Source: Mytilus galloprovincialis (lineage: Eukaryota; Mollusca; Bivalvia; Mytilida; Mytilidae). Taken from it: a stretch of DNA of 64,000 bases. Positions 44,206-58,400 of this stretch are shown here, piece after piece; the stretch's first letter is position 1; each line of letters starts with the position of its first letter. The notes below the pieces were generated by a model. That model saw nothing but the letters and a program-made list of their open reading frames with translations, searched no databases and was not told the DNA's origin. The DNA lies in assembly GCF_965363235.1 (NCBI RefSeq), contig NC_134850.1:32080102-32144101 (forward strand). The letters are read 5' to 3'. The position numbers and the translations under genes are program-made.

Positions 44206-46050
44206 TTAATTAGTTAACGGGCAGTAAATTAAATATTGCACTTAATAAAGCATTGGTTGTAGTTTATTCAACTACAAGTTTAGACAAAGGAAGATAACTT
44301 TAATATTTTTTGAACAGTTGTTAGATTTTAGCGCCTTGCAATAATGTAGCTTTTTTAAAAAATTGTTTAATCATTTTGAAACTTGAATTTCAAGGCATAT
44401 ATTTCATTGATGAATGTCTAAAAAGAAAATGAATTGGATGTACATAATATTATGATCAATACACTAAATGATGTGTATATCAACGGTGGGATTAAACATT
44501 GTAAGCATTGAATACGATACAGTTTTGATCCCGTATTTACATTTTGATAAATAATTCCATATAGACTATTTTTTTACCTGATTAAATCAAATATGTAATA
44601 AAAATTTTACCTTCATGTGCTACTTTTTGAGGAAAATGAGGTCGAAATTTTGCATATTTGCTCAAAATTCGGATTTGTGGCCGTATTTTCACTTTCGAAA
44701 GAACGACGTAACTTTTTTGTTTTAAAAGATAAACACAAATGGTTTTTTGTTAAATAATTTGTAATTTCTGTATTTTATAAGTATTCTAACAATTTATCCA
44801 ATTTTTTATTCAGAAATAACTCATATTTATCAAATGTTCATGAATGTAGAAAAAACATCATTTTTGCTGTATACATGTATTTATCAAATTTTAAAAAAAT
44901 GCACTATTTACGTTTTCATGCAAAGTGCCACACATAATCTTCTCGCGTAATGAAACCAAATAGCATTTAAAAAAAACAGGGGTCCATGAACTCGTTTTCA
45001 AGTAAAAATAAGTTTGAATGATTAAAATCAGTCGAAAACTGAATCTTTTCCCGATAAGTAAAAGTTTGACGTCGCGAAAATAACAATTTACGTTAGCAAC
45101 GTCATTACCTCCCCTGTAACTGTATGGTATGCCCTTAAGATATCAAGTTAGTACCATGTGGTTTTCATTGCATTTCATGTAATTTTCACGCAGAAATGTT
45201 TTTGGTATGCACTTTAAAGACCTTACATCAACATCACAGTGATTTATATCTGTACACATTTAGCTTACTGTTCGGTGTGAGACAAGGCTCTGTGTTGCAG
45301 ACCATACTTTGACCTATAATAGTTTACTTTTACAAATTGTGATCAAAAACAAAATAGACTTGCGCACAAAGTTATCATTATAGATAGATATAACATGTTA
45401 ACATTAATAATGTTTGGCGAAGTAAGATCTACAAATAAGTCAGAATAACTGTTGATTTAACACTTAAGGTATTTTTACAATTTCTTTACAATTTTTTGTT
45501 ATATTTTACAAAAATCTTCCCCTCTGAGACTACACATTATACCAATTTGACCAAACTTGGTCATAATCGTCATTTTGGGTATTAAGTTTAAAAAATATGT
45601 CCGATGATCCCGCTTGCAAACTAACATGGGCAACATGGCTACACATACATGCAAGACATAAGGGTAAAATTCAGTTATTTTGCAAACATCTCTAAAACTA
45701 AAGCATTTTGAGCAAATCTGACCAAGGAAAATTTTCATCAGGTATATATCTATCTGCCCTGAAATTTTCAGATGAATCAGACAACCTGTTGGTTGGTTGT
45801 TGTCCCTGAACTGGCAATTTTATGGACGTTTTGCATCTTTTGGTTATTAATTATAATATTACTATAGATACAGATAAATTGTAAACATCAATAATGTTCA
45901 GCAAAGTACCTTCTTCAAATAGGAAACATGGCCAATATTGTCTTTTCATCCATTTTGTAGTAGATTTTTCGTAAACTTTTAGTCTTTTACAAATCTTTTC
46001 TCAGATAAATCTACTGGGAAAAATAGAACTAAACTTAGACACATATTCCA
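44206..46050. other. Non-coding DNA at the left edge of the right block
   Basis: It matches 3236-5605 minus about 580 bp (missing at 45370). No exon is seen. Confidence 0.5.
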
Positions 46051-46051
46051 A

Positions 46052-46686
46052 ACAAGAATGTGTCCAAAGTACACGGATGCCCCACTTGCATTATCATTTT
46101 CCATGTTCAATGGACGTCACCGTGAAATTGGGTAACAAATCTAATTTAGCCTTAAAAATAAAAAGATCAACTAATAAGAAACATGTGTACTAAGTTTCAA
46201 GTTGATTGGACTTTAACTTCATCAAAAACTACCTTGACCTAAAACTTTAACCTGAAACTCACACTTTTAATTTCTATGTTCAGTGGACCATGAAAATGGA
46301 GTCAAAAGTCTAATTTGGTTTAAAAATATGAAAGATTATATCATAAAAAACATGTGTACTAAGTTTCAAGTTGATTGGACTCCAGCTTCATCAAAAACTA
46401 CCTTGACCAAAAACTTTAACCTGAAACTCACAATTTTAATTTCTATGTTCAGTGGACCATGAAAATGGTGTCAACAGTCTAATTTTGTTTTAAGATAAGA
46501 AAGATCATATCATAAGGAACATGTGTACTAAGTTTCAAGTTGATTGGACTTCAGCTTCATCAAAAACTACCTTGACCAAAAACTTTAACCTGAAATAGGA
46601 CGAACGGACGAACAAACGAACGGACGGACGGAAGGACGCACAGACCAGAAAACATAATGCCCCTCTACTATCGTAGGTGGGGCATA
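46052..46686 (+). mobile_element. ~635-bp element, right copy only, with internal ~170-bp repeats
   Basis: The left block is uninterrupted here (near 5603). The insert holds three related units starting with 'atgttca(a/g)tgga' near 46103, 46276 and 46445. Each carries 'gtgtactaagtttcaagttg' and 'aaaactaccttgacc'. It ends in an 'acggacggacgg' run and 'ggtggggcat'. The reverse-oriented relative is at 25780-26110. Non-coding. Confidence 0.82.
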
Positions 46687-46689
46687 AAA

Positions 46690-47377
46690 AGTACCTTGAT
46701 TAAGAAATGTATACGACGAATCTGTCATCCATTAAAGACTAAAATAAGGCGACTGCTTTTAATTTAACTACTGGGACATATTTAACCAAAGTTGGCCGCA
46801 ATCATTATGAGGATATTTACACAGATTACTACTTATAATGATTTAAACCTTGTTTTACATGATTTTCAAAAACACAGTTAATACGCAGGCTCCTGTTGTT
46901 TTGCAATGCCTCCATTAAACATTTTGCAGGGTTTGAATATAGTGTATTTTTTAATTAATCGTGTAGTAGAAGGATGAAATACATTTATAGGTGGAGTTGA
47001 TTGTTATTTTTTGACTGATGAGTTCAAATGTTTCTCTTTGGTGTCTTCCGACTAAAGCTCTTAACTGAATTAACTAATTGACAATAAATGCTGGACTCAT
47101 CTTCTTCGTGTACCTGATATACATATTAGTAGTTAAATGTAAAAAGTGATTTGGGGAGTCAAAGTCTGATGACAAAGCAAAACAATAATACTAAGATCAA
47201 ATGTAGTACATGGAGTACTTTATACCAGCCAGCAATTATTTGTGGATTCATATTACTATCGTGCGTTTTCACATTGTATGTTCAAATTAGCTTATCATAA
47301 TTTTAATTCTTCTCGTGTAATAGCTATCTTTTATTATTTGACAGTTTACAATAAGAAAGGAGTGTGTCGTGTTGATA
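46690..47377. other. Non-coding DNA, right block
   Basis: It aligns with 5605-6315. No exon is supported. Confidence 0.5.
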
Positions 47378-47600
47378 AATAAACTCATCATAGATACCAG
47401 GACTAATTTTTTTATATACGCTAGACGCGCGTTTCGTTTACAAAAGACTCATCAGTGACGCTCCAATCCAATAAAGTTAAAAAGGCCAAATAAAGTACGA
47501 AGTTAGAGAGCATTGAGGACCAAAATTCCTAAAAATTTTGCCAAATCCAGCTAAGGTAATCTATGCCTGAGGTAGAAAAGCCTTAGTATTTCAAAAATTG
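47378..47600 (+). mobile_element. CAGACGCGCG-family element, right copy only, TTGAT target duplication
   Basis: It has the full order of blocks seen at 655-895. It is flanked by 'gttgat' on the left and 'attgatgta' on the right, while the left duplicate has a single 'gttgatgta' at 6310. That gives a clean 5-bp target duplication (TTGAT) and an empty site. Confidence 0.88.
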
Positions 47601-49740
47601 ATGTATACGTAGCCAGGTAGCCAGACGTCATATTTTGAGCGTTATCTAAAAAACAAAGGAGTTTGTGGTATTGTTTGCAACTCTTCTGATAAGTTTGTCC
47701 TTCCAAATATGACGCAAGTTTGGAATGGCAAATTACAAGTATATAGTGGTCTAAAATCTCGTACACTGTTTGCATCAAGTAAACAAATTGCTCAGCCAAG
47801 TAAAGTCTTTGGAATTGATTTGATTATTTTCAGCTAATTCAGTCTCTCCGTTTTTAAGATATTTAAGTAAAACATAAGAAGAGCATAACTTTTGATAATC
47901 GTCCCATGTTTTACTCGTAGTCAATATCGAAGATTTGTAACTTGGTGGAATCTGTCAGCTTAAAATCTAAGTAAACAAATGATCAAAAAGTGTTTTTTTT
48001 TACATTTTATAGAGAGAGTAAAAATCTCATTCCGTTCTACATTTTTAAATATCTAAGGTATTGATGTTAACTATAACAGATTTGCATGTTTTTGTACAAC
48101 AACAAAGAACAATCAAGATGAATAATCTTTTTATATTAAATTCGATTTTGGTTTAGAATGTCCTTCACAAATTATTCAATGAATATTAGAGATATGCAAA
48201 ACTTTTTTGTTCAAAATTGATTTTTTTATATTTAAAATGACGACATAAAATAATGTCCAGATTTAAATGCCGTGCTGGTGAAAGAATACAAAGGAAATTA
48301 GCCATACATGTGTATATCAAATAAAAGAGTTGTTTCAATTATCTCATTTATTCAACAGCTATTGGAAAACTATTGCATGAATAAATTCAATACTAAATAC
48401 ATTAAAAAAAATATACATTAAATGATAAGATAATGTACAAATATTGCACATGACTCCACAACAATAGTATATAATATATGCAATGCTTTTTTTAATTTTA
48501 ATTTAAACACAGTTTGATTAGACGGATAGATACAAATGTATATACCTAACAGAATGCCTGATAAACCTAGCACATTAACTTAGACGGTTAAACTATGTAC
48601 TAGAAAATCAAAAATTAAATCTTTTTAAATCTTTAATGAAAGAACTAAATGCAATTTACGACTGCAGACAAAATTGGCTGACTAGATCTAAAAAAAACAA
48701 ATATGGAAGTGTTTATACATTGTGAGAAAAAGCAATTTAAACTAATGTTCACAGGGGATACAGTTCTGTCTGCTTACATGAATAAAAATAAATTAACGGC
48801 ACACACTCTGTTGTCTTTATAAAAGAACCCTGAGATAGTGCTATTAAAAAGGCAAGTTCATGTAAGTAAGTAACTAAATGTTCTTCTTACACGAGAACGC
48901 TGTCAAGATAGTAATTTAGCAAGCTTATTAAACTGAACGCTATAGTGCCATCGAATTTTTTTTTTTATAAAAGTCAGTAGCTATATTTTCACCTTACATG
49001 AGAACGCTGTCAAGATTGTAATTTAGTACGCTTCTAAAACTGAATATGATAGTGCCATCGAAAAAGGCAAATTCATGAAAGTCAATGAATATATGAAATA
49101 GTTTCTTCTTACAAAAGAACGCTGGCAAGATTATAATTAAACACGCTTCTTAAACTGAATGTGATAGCGCTATTGAAAAAGACAATTTGATGAAATACAG
49201 TAATCATTCTTTCTTTTTACACAAAAAACGCTGTCAAAATTTAATTTAGCACACTTCTTTAACTGAACGTGAAATATTTTTAGCTATTCATATAATTATC
49301 TTAAAATGAATTATCAGTAACTACGTGTACTGATATCGGCGTTTTGTGTTTATTTTATATTACCTGCTTTTGTGTCTGGTACCGATCTTTTGAGTTTCAC
49401 TAATGCAACATATTTTTATGTTGTGCTGTTATACCACTGTCCAGGTTAGCGGTGTGTTTGCTTGCTCACACCCATGTTTAAAAACGACACTATCTTTATT
49501 TTCCTGCCCAAGTCAGGATGTCTTTTTTGGGGGTTGTCGTTGTTTCATATCTGTCATATTAGTGATATTCGTTTTTCGTAAACTTTTTTTTATAAATTAC
49601 GTCCTAACTTATCTTTGTCTAGAGGTTAAACAAATCTACATTAAATAAAAAGAAAAGGAATATATTAATGGCATGTTATGAGAACATAAATGTGCTAACT
49701 ACTTGACTGCATGGGTTCCATTCAATATTGTGGCATACAT
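47601..49740. other. Non-coding DNA, right block, with the LINE-free tandem units
   Basis: It aligns with 6320-12345 of the left block except for the LINE. The 'aacgctgtcaagat' units lie at 48895-49240. Confidence 0.5.
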
Positions 49741-52400
49741 ACTATAGTATAACCCCTTTGTTTTAGATATCTAAATTTGTTGAACGATATGCTACGATGA
49801 TTTACTATCCAACAAACGTCGACGTCATTTTGGCGTTCTAGATATATTTAGCGGTAAGAGTAGCTTTCTGTTTAGTTAATTATTAATAATGCCATCTCAA
49901 GAGGTAGCAACGACAACTATGTCAATCTTGGAACGGCCATATACTCCATATCATACTTCTAGTTGCAAAGTGAAAGCAAAACGGTCAACAGATCTGTTAC
50001 CGTACGAAAGGTAGATGAAATCCGCTATATCCTAGGATAGTGGGACAATAAAACTGAAGACGAACGTTTTCCTTATCATTGTAATTTGTCGTTCATTCAC
50101 ACACATCGTCCGTATTCGTTCAGTAGTTGAAATCTACGTAGCCCTACGATGCAGCTAAGATATTTAACGCACCCCTGGTGATACGCCCTTTAAAAAACGT
50201 TCTGTCGCATAAACTGTATTTTCACTCTAGTTGTTCACGGATCGTTGTCAATATAATTAAATTTGGTGCGATTGTCTATAAAACCAGGTTCAATCCACCA
50301 TTTTCTTCATTATAAATGCCTGTCAGGAATATGACAGTTGTTGTTCATTCGTTTGATGTGATTTATTCTTTGATTTTGCCATTTGATAAAGGACTTTCCG
50401 TTTTGAATTTTCCTCGGTGTTTTATTTTTTTTTATTTTACTCTTTGTGTCTGTGTCTGTATCAGGCTATCGAGACCATTCTGGTGAATAAATACAAAATT
50501 ATCTACCTTCACCTTTCAACAAGATGTAGGGTTAACCAAAGTCGATTCGTTTGGGAAGCAAAATGAAATCGAAACATAATGTTAAAACTTGCAATCAGAA
50601 AGTCTATCTCGAGTTTGACAATAGTCCCCAATGTCGTTTTATAGTGATAAGACTTCATAGAGGCATTTTTAATAGACTTAGTCATTACTAAAATAGTATA
50701 ATAAATGGCCATGAATTAAGCTTTGTGCCATAAAAAGAAGAGTAACTACTTTCCCTTCAGGAGCACACCGGTCATAGGTTTTGCGCAATCTTTGTAAAAC
50801 AATTTTCAGTTTTTATATTGAGATTTGTTAACTGCTTTCATCTGAATGTTTTAATCGTATGTATTTGTTTAAATCTAAATGTAGTATACTAAACATTAAG
50901 TGTGGTGTACGTAAATTATATGTAGCAATCCCATAAAACTTAATAAAATCAGAAGAGATCAAAATATGGTCTGACACAATGTGTTTTATCATACAAGTAA
51001 GAGGTTTCACTAGCTATAAAACCAGATTGAATTCACCCTTTTTTACATAAAAAATGCCTGTAGTAAGTCCTGAATATGACAGTTGTTATCCATTCCTTTA
51101 AATTTGATGTGTTTAAGCTTTTGATTTTGCCATATCCGATTTAAATTTTCCTCAGAGTTCAGTACTTTTGCGATTATACTTTTTAAATCAGAATACTAAT
51201 GACCTGTCCCTCGTCGTTGCTAGTCTTCTTTGCAGGATCTTCTTCATTTTAAATTTATCATCGCAAAAAACAAAAAAGGTAGCAAAGTGGAAATTAGAAT
51301 TCATACGTAGAAGAAAGACCATGTGCAATATAAAAGATACCAATGCATAACTGTAGTGAACCTCAGAATCAAATGTTTTACGTGACATTTCCATAAACGT
51401 TGTCCCAACGTCTCAGTGTTTTAATAATTCCCGGTGAATTGTACTTATTTTTAATCTCCTTTTGTAATTTCAATTCTAATTGTGATTCTTCTAAAGGGGT
51501 TGTACATATGGTTTTTTATCAACTGTGTAAAATGGGGTAGAGAATATTAAAGAGGAAATCAAAATTCATTAGTCAAAGAGAAACAGACAACACCATGGAA
51601 AAAAAGAGAAAAAAAAACGAGAAAAAACGACACATTATTTGTCAACACATCACTACGCTGAAAACTAAAGACTGATCTCGAGCTATACAGGCCTCACCAA
51701 ATACCAGGGTTAAATTCAGGTGACCCGGAAGCTTGATCAGATACAACTCCTACTCATTTACAATACTTTGATGAGGTATGAAGTGATTTAACGTCACCCA
51801 CTACCAAAAATGGTCATTAATGTCCAAATGACCAAACATGTAAAACATATCTTAATTTTATAACCACTGCCAATTAAATTGACCGAATGTGAAATTTTGA
51901 CTTTTTATGACAAAGGTTAGACAAAAGTTAAAACAACACAATCATCGATACATTTAAAATCACAAAATATAACATCAAAAACAAAAGCAAGCGCATTGCG
52001 AACCACTTTAAATAAAAGCTAGTGGAGATCGCAGATGCATCGGAAGTGTAATCAGGTTCTGCTCCACATATGCATAAAACAGCCTTCAAGACTGTTGATA
52101 ACTCTCGTGCAATGACATCAGCATTAAAGAATAGGATGGGATTGTAGTAATGTTAATTGCAAAATTTACCAGGATATCTGTGATACAGATTTTTTATAAG
52201 GATTTTACAATCTTATGATGGCGTCCGTATCAATTTGAGGATTTTTTTCTTCGAAAAAATGGCTTTGAAATAGTTTCGAAGATAACGAATGGCCAAGGAT
52301 TGTTGGAGATAACATAATAGGTTTAATGTAGATATTTAGCTATATATTAGAATTATAACATCTTTGCCGTTCATTCATACTGTTGCCTCTTTGAATATGT
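49741..52400. other. Non-coding DNA 3' of KY-like copy 2
   Basis: It aligns with 12786-14388. It contains a right-specific insertion of about 935 bp (51050-51985) and another of about 100 bp (about 49878-49980). A minus-strand ATTAAA at 52322-52327 follows the stop of copy 2 by about 75 nt. Confidence 0.5.
51050..51985. mobile_element. ~935-bp insertion, right copy only
   Basis: The left copy runs straight from 'cagattgaattc' to the 'agcaagagcaacgcgaacca' region (13955-13985). The insert starts with a repeat also found at 13225 and 50315 ('tgaatatgacagttgttatc'). Its middle has short frames on both strands (60-68 codons) without recognisable similarity. It ends in A-rich DNA. It may be several elements. 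Confidence 0.6.
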
Positions 52401-55400
52401 CTATCTTTCTAACGCATTCCATTCACTTATCAGCAATGTTACTATCTCGTTAACCTGTAATAAACAAAACATTTTATCACACATTCTCTAAAATGAAAAT
52501 GTTTAGCGTTGTCAATATAAAATAAAAAGATATGGTATGATTGCCAATGAGACAACTCTCCACAAGAGACCAATTGACACAGAATTTATATGTCACCGTA
52601 CGGCCTTCAACAATGAGCAGAGCTCATACCGTATAGTCAGCTATAAAAAGGCACGAACTGAAAAATGTAAAACAATTCAAACGAATAACTAGCGGCCTTT
52701 TTGTATGTACAAAAAAAAAACGATAAACAAATAACATACACATCAACAGTTTAATTTCGACTTATGCAGTTTAAATGTCCCTCTGGTATCTTTCGCACAT
52801 CCTTAATAACGTTACATCAAACACGTTTTCAATGAAGACAATTACAAATCTTACACATAAAACTTCTTACATCTAACCTTAAAATTGCAAAAGATAAAGA
52901 AATATGACTCTTATGAACAGATAATAGTATATATTAACATTGTTATCTGTTTTTATCAATGCACAACACTAATGCAGCTATAATTAATACTTGTACGTTA
53001 TAAAGTTAAGTATATTAGAATTTGTGATTGGTTTAGATGATATGACCGTATATAGTTAAAGAAAAAAAACTATTGATAGATAACGAGCATATACTCTCTC
53101 CTAATCATATGAATTTGTCTTCCAGCTGTTTTGATTCGTGCATCATTAATGAGTCTTCTGTAGATGTATTGCTCGCTTGCATACAAAATATTGTAAGCAG
53201 TGAATCGTTGAAGCATTTTTTTAAAACTGGACTGATGCCTTTGCGGGTGCTCGATACGTCACTGAGCTTAAAGGTATAACAGCACCTCAGTCTGTGTTGA
53301 ATTGAAATATTAATCATAATATGTACATTCTCTATAAATTTACCGTTTATAAAACAGGTAAATTGTTCGACAACTAAGGTCATTCTAACCCAAAATATTG
53401 GCTTAGCCGTTTTTCGCACATTTTTTTTTCGATTTTTTTTAATTTTTAAACTTTATAACTTCTGTCTTTTTTTGCACGCCACTGATGAGTCGTATGTCGA
53501 CTAAACGCATTTCAGCAGTACTCAATTATCCACATGAGATCAAACTAATCACCAAACTTTGAATTAATCAGTGAAATGGCAACGAAACACGATGTTAAAG
53601 GATTAAGCTAGCTTCATTTCATGATAGATAAATCTGTTATCCAACAGTGCATGCGCTTTGTCCTTTGGTCGAAATCACATCACAATTTCTAATCTCTGTA
53701 CAAGGCATGGTAAAACTATTCAGCACAAACATTAACTACTTCCAATTTGATTACTTTCGACTTACGCATTTGAATATGTCTGATGCAATCTTTACTCGAT
53801 GGTTAAATGTGAAATCTACCATTAAATCCATTGTCCGTCTAATGTCTTCTGGTAAAATAATAAATCCGTGCTGCTTCAGCTCTTTTGAGAGTTCTTCAAT
53901 CAACCAAACAGTATCCTGAAATGTTTTTTGAAAAAAAACTAGACCACAAGAAAACAGTTTGTTTTAAGTACAAGCTGTGTCAACTGAAGTTCGTCCCTGC
54001 TTTAACACTAAGACAGTTTAATGTATATAAACTCATCTTAGATACTTAGGATTAAATGTTGTATTTACGCCAGACGCGCGTTTCGTCTACAAAAGTATTA
54101 TTACGTTTGATTCTTTAATATGTTTCATCTATCAATCGCATGTACATATTTGTAAGACTGTGTATCAAACTGCCAGCTTTTCCTTTTCGCTCTGTAGGCT
54201 AAGAATACTTCTTTCCAAGTATCAGTTTTGTCAGCAGGTTTGATGAGCAAATATCAAAGACCGTATATTAGTTTTAGTACGAAATCTTTTTTAATCGAAC
54301 AAATCAAAATAAACAGTTGCATAAGTTTCGTTTCTTATTTGTAAGTTTTGGGTATATGAAAATTTTCTTTCTTTTTTCCAATCTTGTCAATATAGCACAG
54401 GTATCAAGCAAGAGGATAATACTCTTCAGTCTATCTTTTTGTCGTTTTAATAATTTCCCGTTTGACATATTTTAGGATGTCTGCTTGTCATGTTTTGGAA
54501 TTTCTGTCAGATTTTCGGAATCCTCTGGTTTTATCCATTTGAATGCCTTCAAAAAATGTCCCCATGAACCCCAATTTTCTTTTTATAAATCTTTTACATG
54601 TATGATTATAAGTCATTTGTAAAAGTTTATAAAATTCTATTTTTTTAGTAGTATTTGAGAACTTTAACTGGTCAATGATAAAGCTATGAAAAATCAAGAG
54701 AGAACATTTTCCCGCCAAAATTCCAATGGCTAATATCACGAAAAGAAGCACATTGACCCCTATATTTTTTTTGATTTTTTTATTCCTCAATTTATTCCCT
54801 ATCAATACATACTAGTTTTATGAAAAGTTATTTATGTTGAAACTGAGCAACGAACATCCTTAATAAAGGATTTTAACCGAAATTGAATTATTATACACCA
54901 TGAGGTTGATGCCAGCAGAGTGAGTTTACTTTAAAACCATTATATTCTGGTTTATTTATGCTTTGTTTGATACATTGTTAGTCGGCATTGTGTATTTGCA
55001 ACTGTATTTTTCAATCAGTTTTTCTTTTAATTGATTAATCCTTTTTCATATTTTTCGCTGTTAATGATGGAGATTAATTTGTTTATCTAGGACACTATTT
55101 AGTTCTCATTTATATTGACTTTATGTAATTTTTTGGGGGGAATTTCCATGTTGCTTTTCTGTCGCATGAACTTAAATCAAAAATCTTCTTTAGTTCATAT
55201 CTTATATGACAGTTGGGTGTAAGAATGATTAATGTATCTCTGGGCAAAATGAAATGATTTAAGCAAATTTAAGTTAACGAATATTTAAGTCCTAAACTCG
55301 ATACTAGCAAAACATGTTGTAGTTACATTAAATCAACAAAATATCTAATCAACTGAAAAATAATTAGAACAAATTCCTTCACTTACTAATTAAAAGCAAT

Positions 55401-58400
55401 ATTTTGTATTTCGTGGATTGTGTTTTGTTGATAAATAAAAAAAAAACACATGTATACATACCTTTTCCTTCTCATCTGACTTGCTGAACAATGTGAGCAG
55501 CAGATTTACTGTTTGATTAACTGCACTAGTTTTTTCGACTGTTACTTTGTTTGATGATTGTGGTCTGCTCACAGTTGCCCATGTTTCTGAGCTGTCACCA
55601 TGCTGTAGATAATAGAGCAGTCTTTCGAGAATATTTATAAGTCTATGTAGTCTTGCTTCATATTCCGACTGTCTTACTATGTTTGAATGATGCAGCCGTG
55701 GATCGACAGCCACTTTTCGACCTCTGTGTAGTTTTTCTAAATAAATATACTATTGAATTAGCAGAGGAAGTTAGAGTAAATTCTTTTTAAAACTGGATTG
55801 ATATGTGTCCTCTTTTATGTCAGTGCTGAATTTTTGGTTTAGGGTTATTCGACATTATGTATTATTCAATATACATAGATTAGTTTCAAGCACCTCAGAC
55901 TAGAAAGAAATATAATTCTAAATGTTCACAAAAGGCATCAAATTAATTTTGGTACCTTTATTTTGGATAGCATTGCATTGCAGTTACCGTGATAAAAAGG
56001 AAGAAACTTAAAAACGGGAAGATAACAAAAATACCTCAATCAAAGGAAAATTCAAATCAGAGGTACCTTATCAAATAACAAATTCAAAGTTATCCTTGGT
56101 TGACCGACTGAATGATTATTCTAAAAGCAATAAGATTTGTTGCTTTATATTGCTATTAAGAATGTGTTTGTGTAGCTTATTTGAAGTACACAAATCAAAT
56201 TTAAAAAAACTTCCATTACTTTGTTTAATTTTGAGAATTGCAGCTTTTCCTCTAGTTCTTTGAACATCTAGGTCGACCTCTGTTATTTTCTTGCTAGCAC
56301 AGTCCTGAATACGGAATAATATTTCGTTGACGTTCTTGCCTTCTATTGAAGCATTTAACATCTTACGAGCAGCTCTGATACCACAGTTCTACAATTATAA
56401 AAAAAAAACATATATTTATATTAGATCAAAGCATATATTGAATTCATTGTATCGATATTACCTGAATCTGTGATTTGAATGTTGAGTTCAATGTATTCCT
56501 TTTTATCCTACTTTAACCCTTGGCAAGAATTGAATGTTAAATTTCTTTATTTGGTCGACGGTTTCCAGAGAAAAATAGAGGAAGTAGTAAAAGCAATATC
56601 CGAAGCAAAATTGCGAAACAAGAAACAATAGAGAACACACTTCAACAAACATAATGTGTTGTATGCAGTACGGTCCAAAGAAATGTATTTATTCAAGAAA
56701 AAAAAATGATTTTCATGGTTTTGTGTTAGAATTTAATGCAAAAGGCAATTACATTTTATGCTCTGAAAGTATCTTCATCAGTTAAGAGTATATATACCTC
56801 GTGCGATTCTTGCAAAGGAAGTTCGTCGTAGATCAACAGATAGTAACAGGCTGTTTTTGTCTCAGATTCTAAATATCCATTTGTTTCAGTGCAAATCTGC
56901 AAAATGTATTGTCCTGGTGATTCTGGTGGGAAAACGTCAATCACTACTTCTTTGTATGTTCTTCTTCGTATTAAACAACACTGGGTTAGTTCATTAATCA
57001 CTTCGTAATCCTCCGAATGGTTTGATGTTGCTTCTGAAGACAACACATTTGCTTTTATCGAAATCAGTTCAGACATTCTATTATCTATCCGAAATTTTAT
57101 CTGGAAATGTCTGCTCAAATCGATGTGCAGTATTCCAGATCTGTATGACGGATGAGATAGCCCAGAGAAGTACATGAAAGGACCAGGCCCCAGCCCAATA
57201 GCACCAGTGTTAATAGGAAGTGGCATGGGTTCAGGATGACACACCTTGCAATCGATATCAACTGCGAGTATTTTTAGAAGAGGTTCACCATATTTACCGG
57301 CATAAAATACAAGTTTGTAGGTACCAGTATAAGGAAACAGTATATCACATGTCCAGGTTGATTCGTTTCTGATAAGATAAACAAACTTTTGTAAGAAGTT
57401 ATCATTTTCAATTTTTATATCTAAGTCTGTCTCAACTAATTCTAAATTATACCAAAGTACCAATTCATATACGGATTCGTATGTTCCCATGAAACCAAGT
57501 GTAATTCTACCATCGTCACAGGTTATTCGGTGGCTCAAATGAGTAGTTAGTTTTAGACCCGTTCTCCACCAAGGAGGAAAGAACATGTCTTGGTCTAAGA
57601 ATTGTTCTTTTGTTATTGGTTCAAGAAGTAACTGCCATTTTTCATCATCAGGAAAGCATTCGTGAATAAAATGTTCTGGATTTGACAATACATAATGATC
57701 TAAGAATGTTTTCTTTAGAATCTCATTCGTATCTGAATGGACTTCAGTATAAGATTTGACCATGTCTTTTGATATATTCCCTGATAGTGTTCGACATATG
57801 CGATATGGATGTACAAGCTGCCACGTGTCTTTAATAAAAACTGCTACCCATGCGCATGGAAGTAATGTGCTTCCATCATCACTCCTGCAGACACCACTTA
57901 TCTTGTCACATTTAATACCAGTAGCCCTGAAAAATGATATGGACTAAGCAAGGAAGACGAAATGTTTTTCTTTTATTTTTTTATTTACAGCTTGAAATTA
58001 CGATTAATATTATTAATTTCATTCACACAATGATGACGTAATTACACGCCTTACATACCGAAAAAAAACTTACAAGAGATTTAAGATCATTTAAGAATAA
58101 ATGTAAAAAATAATTGAATCTTTTTTTCTCTTCTCTACCAATGAAATAGGTAACATTGCTTGATTAATATTATAGGGAATGTATTTCACAGAAAAACCGA
58201 AATAACTGAAGCATTAAAAAAGAAACCGTAACGATATATACCAATTGAATATTCAATCAACTGACATATACGTCGAAGATCAGCTAACAAGGCAATCACA
58301 AAAATCGAACAAAAAGACAAATAAAACAGTCAACAAAAATACTGGTCATAAGATGTTAAAGCATAGTTAATGGTAACTTATCTTTCACCAGAAAAAAAAA

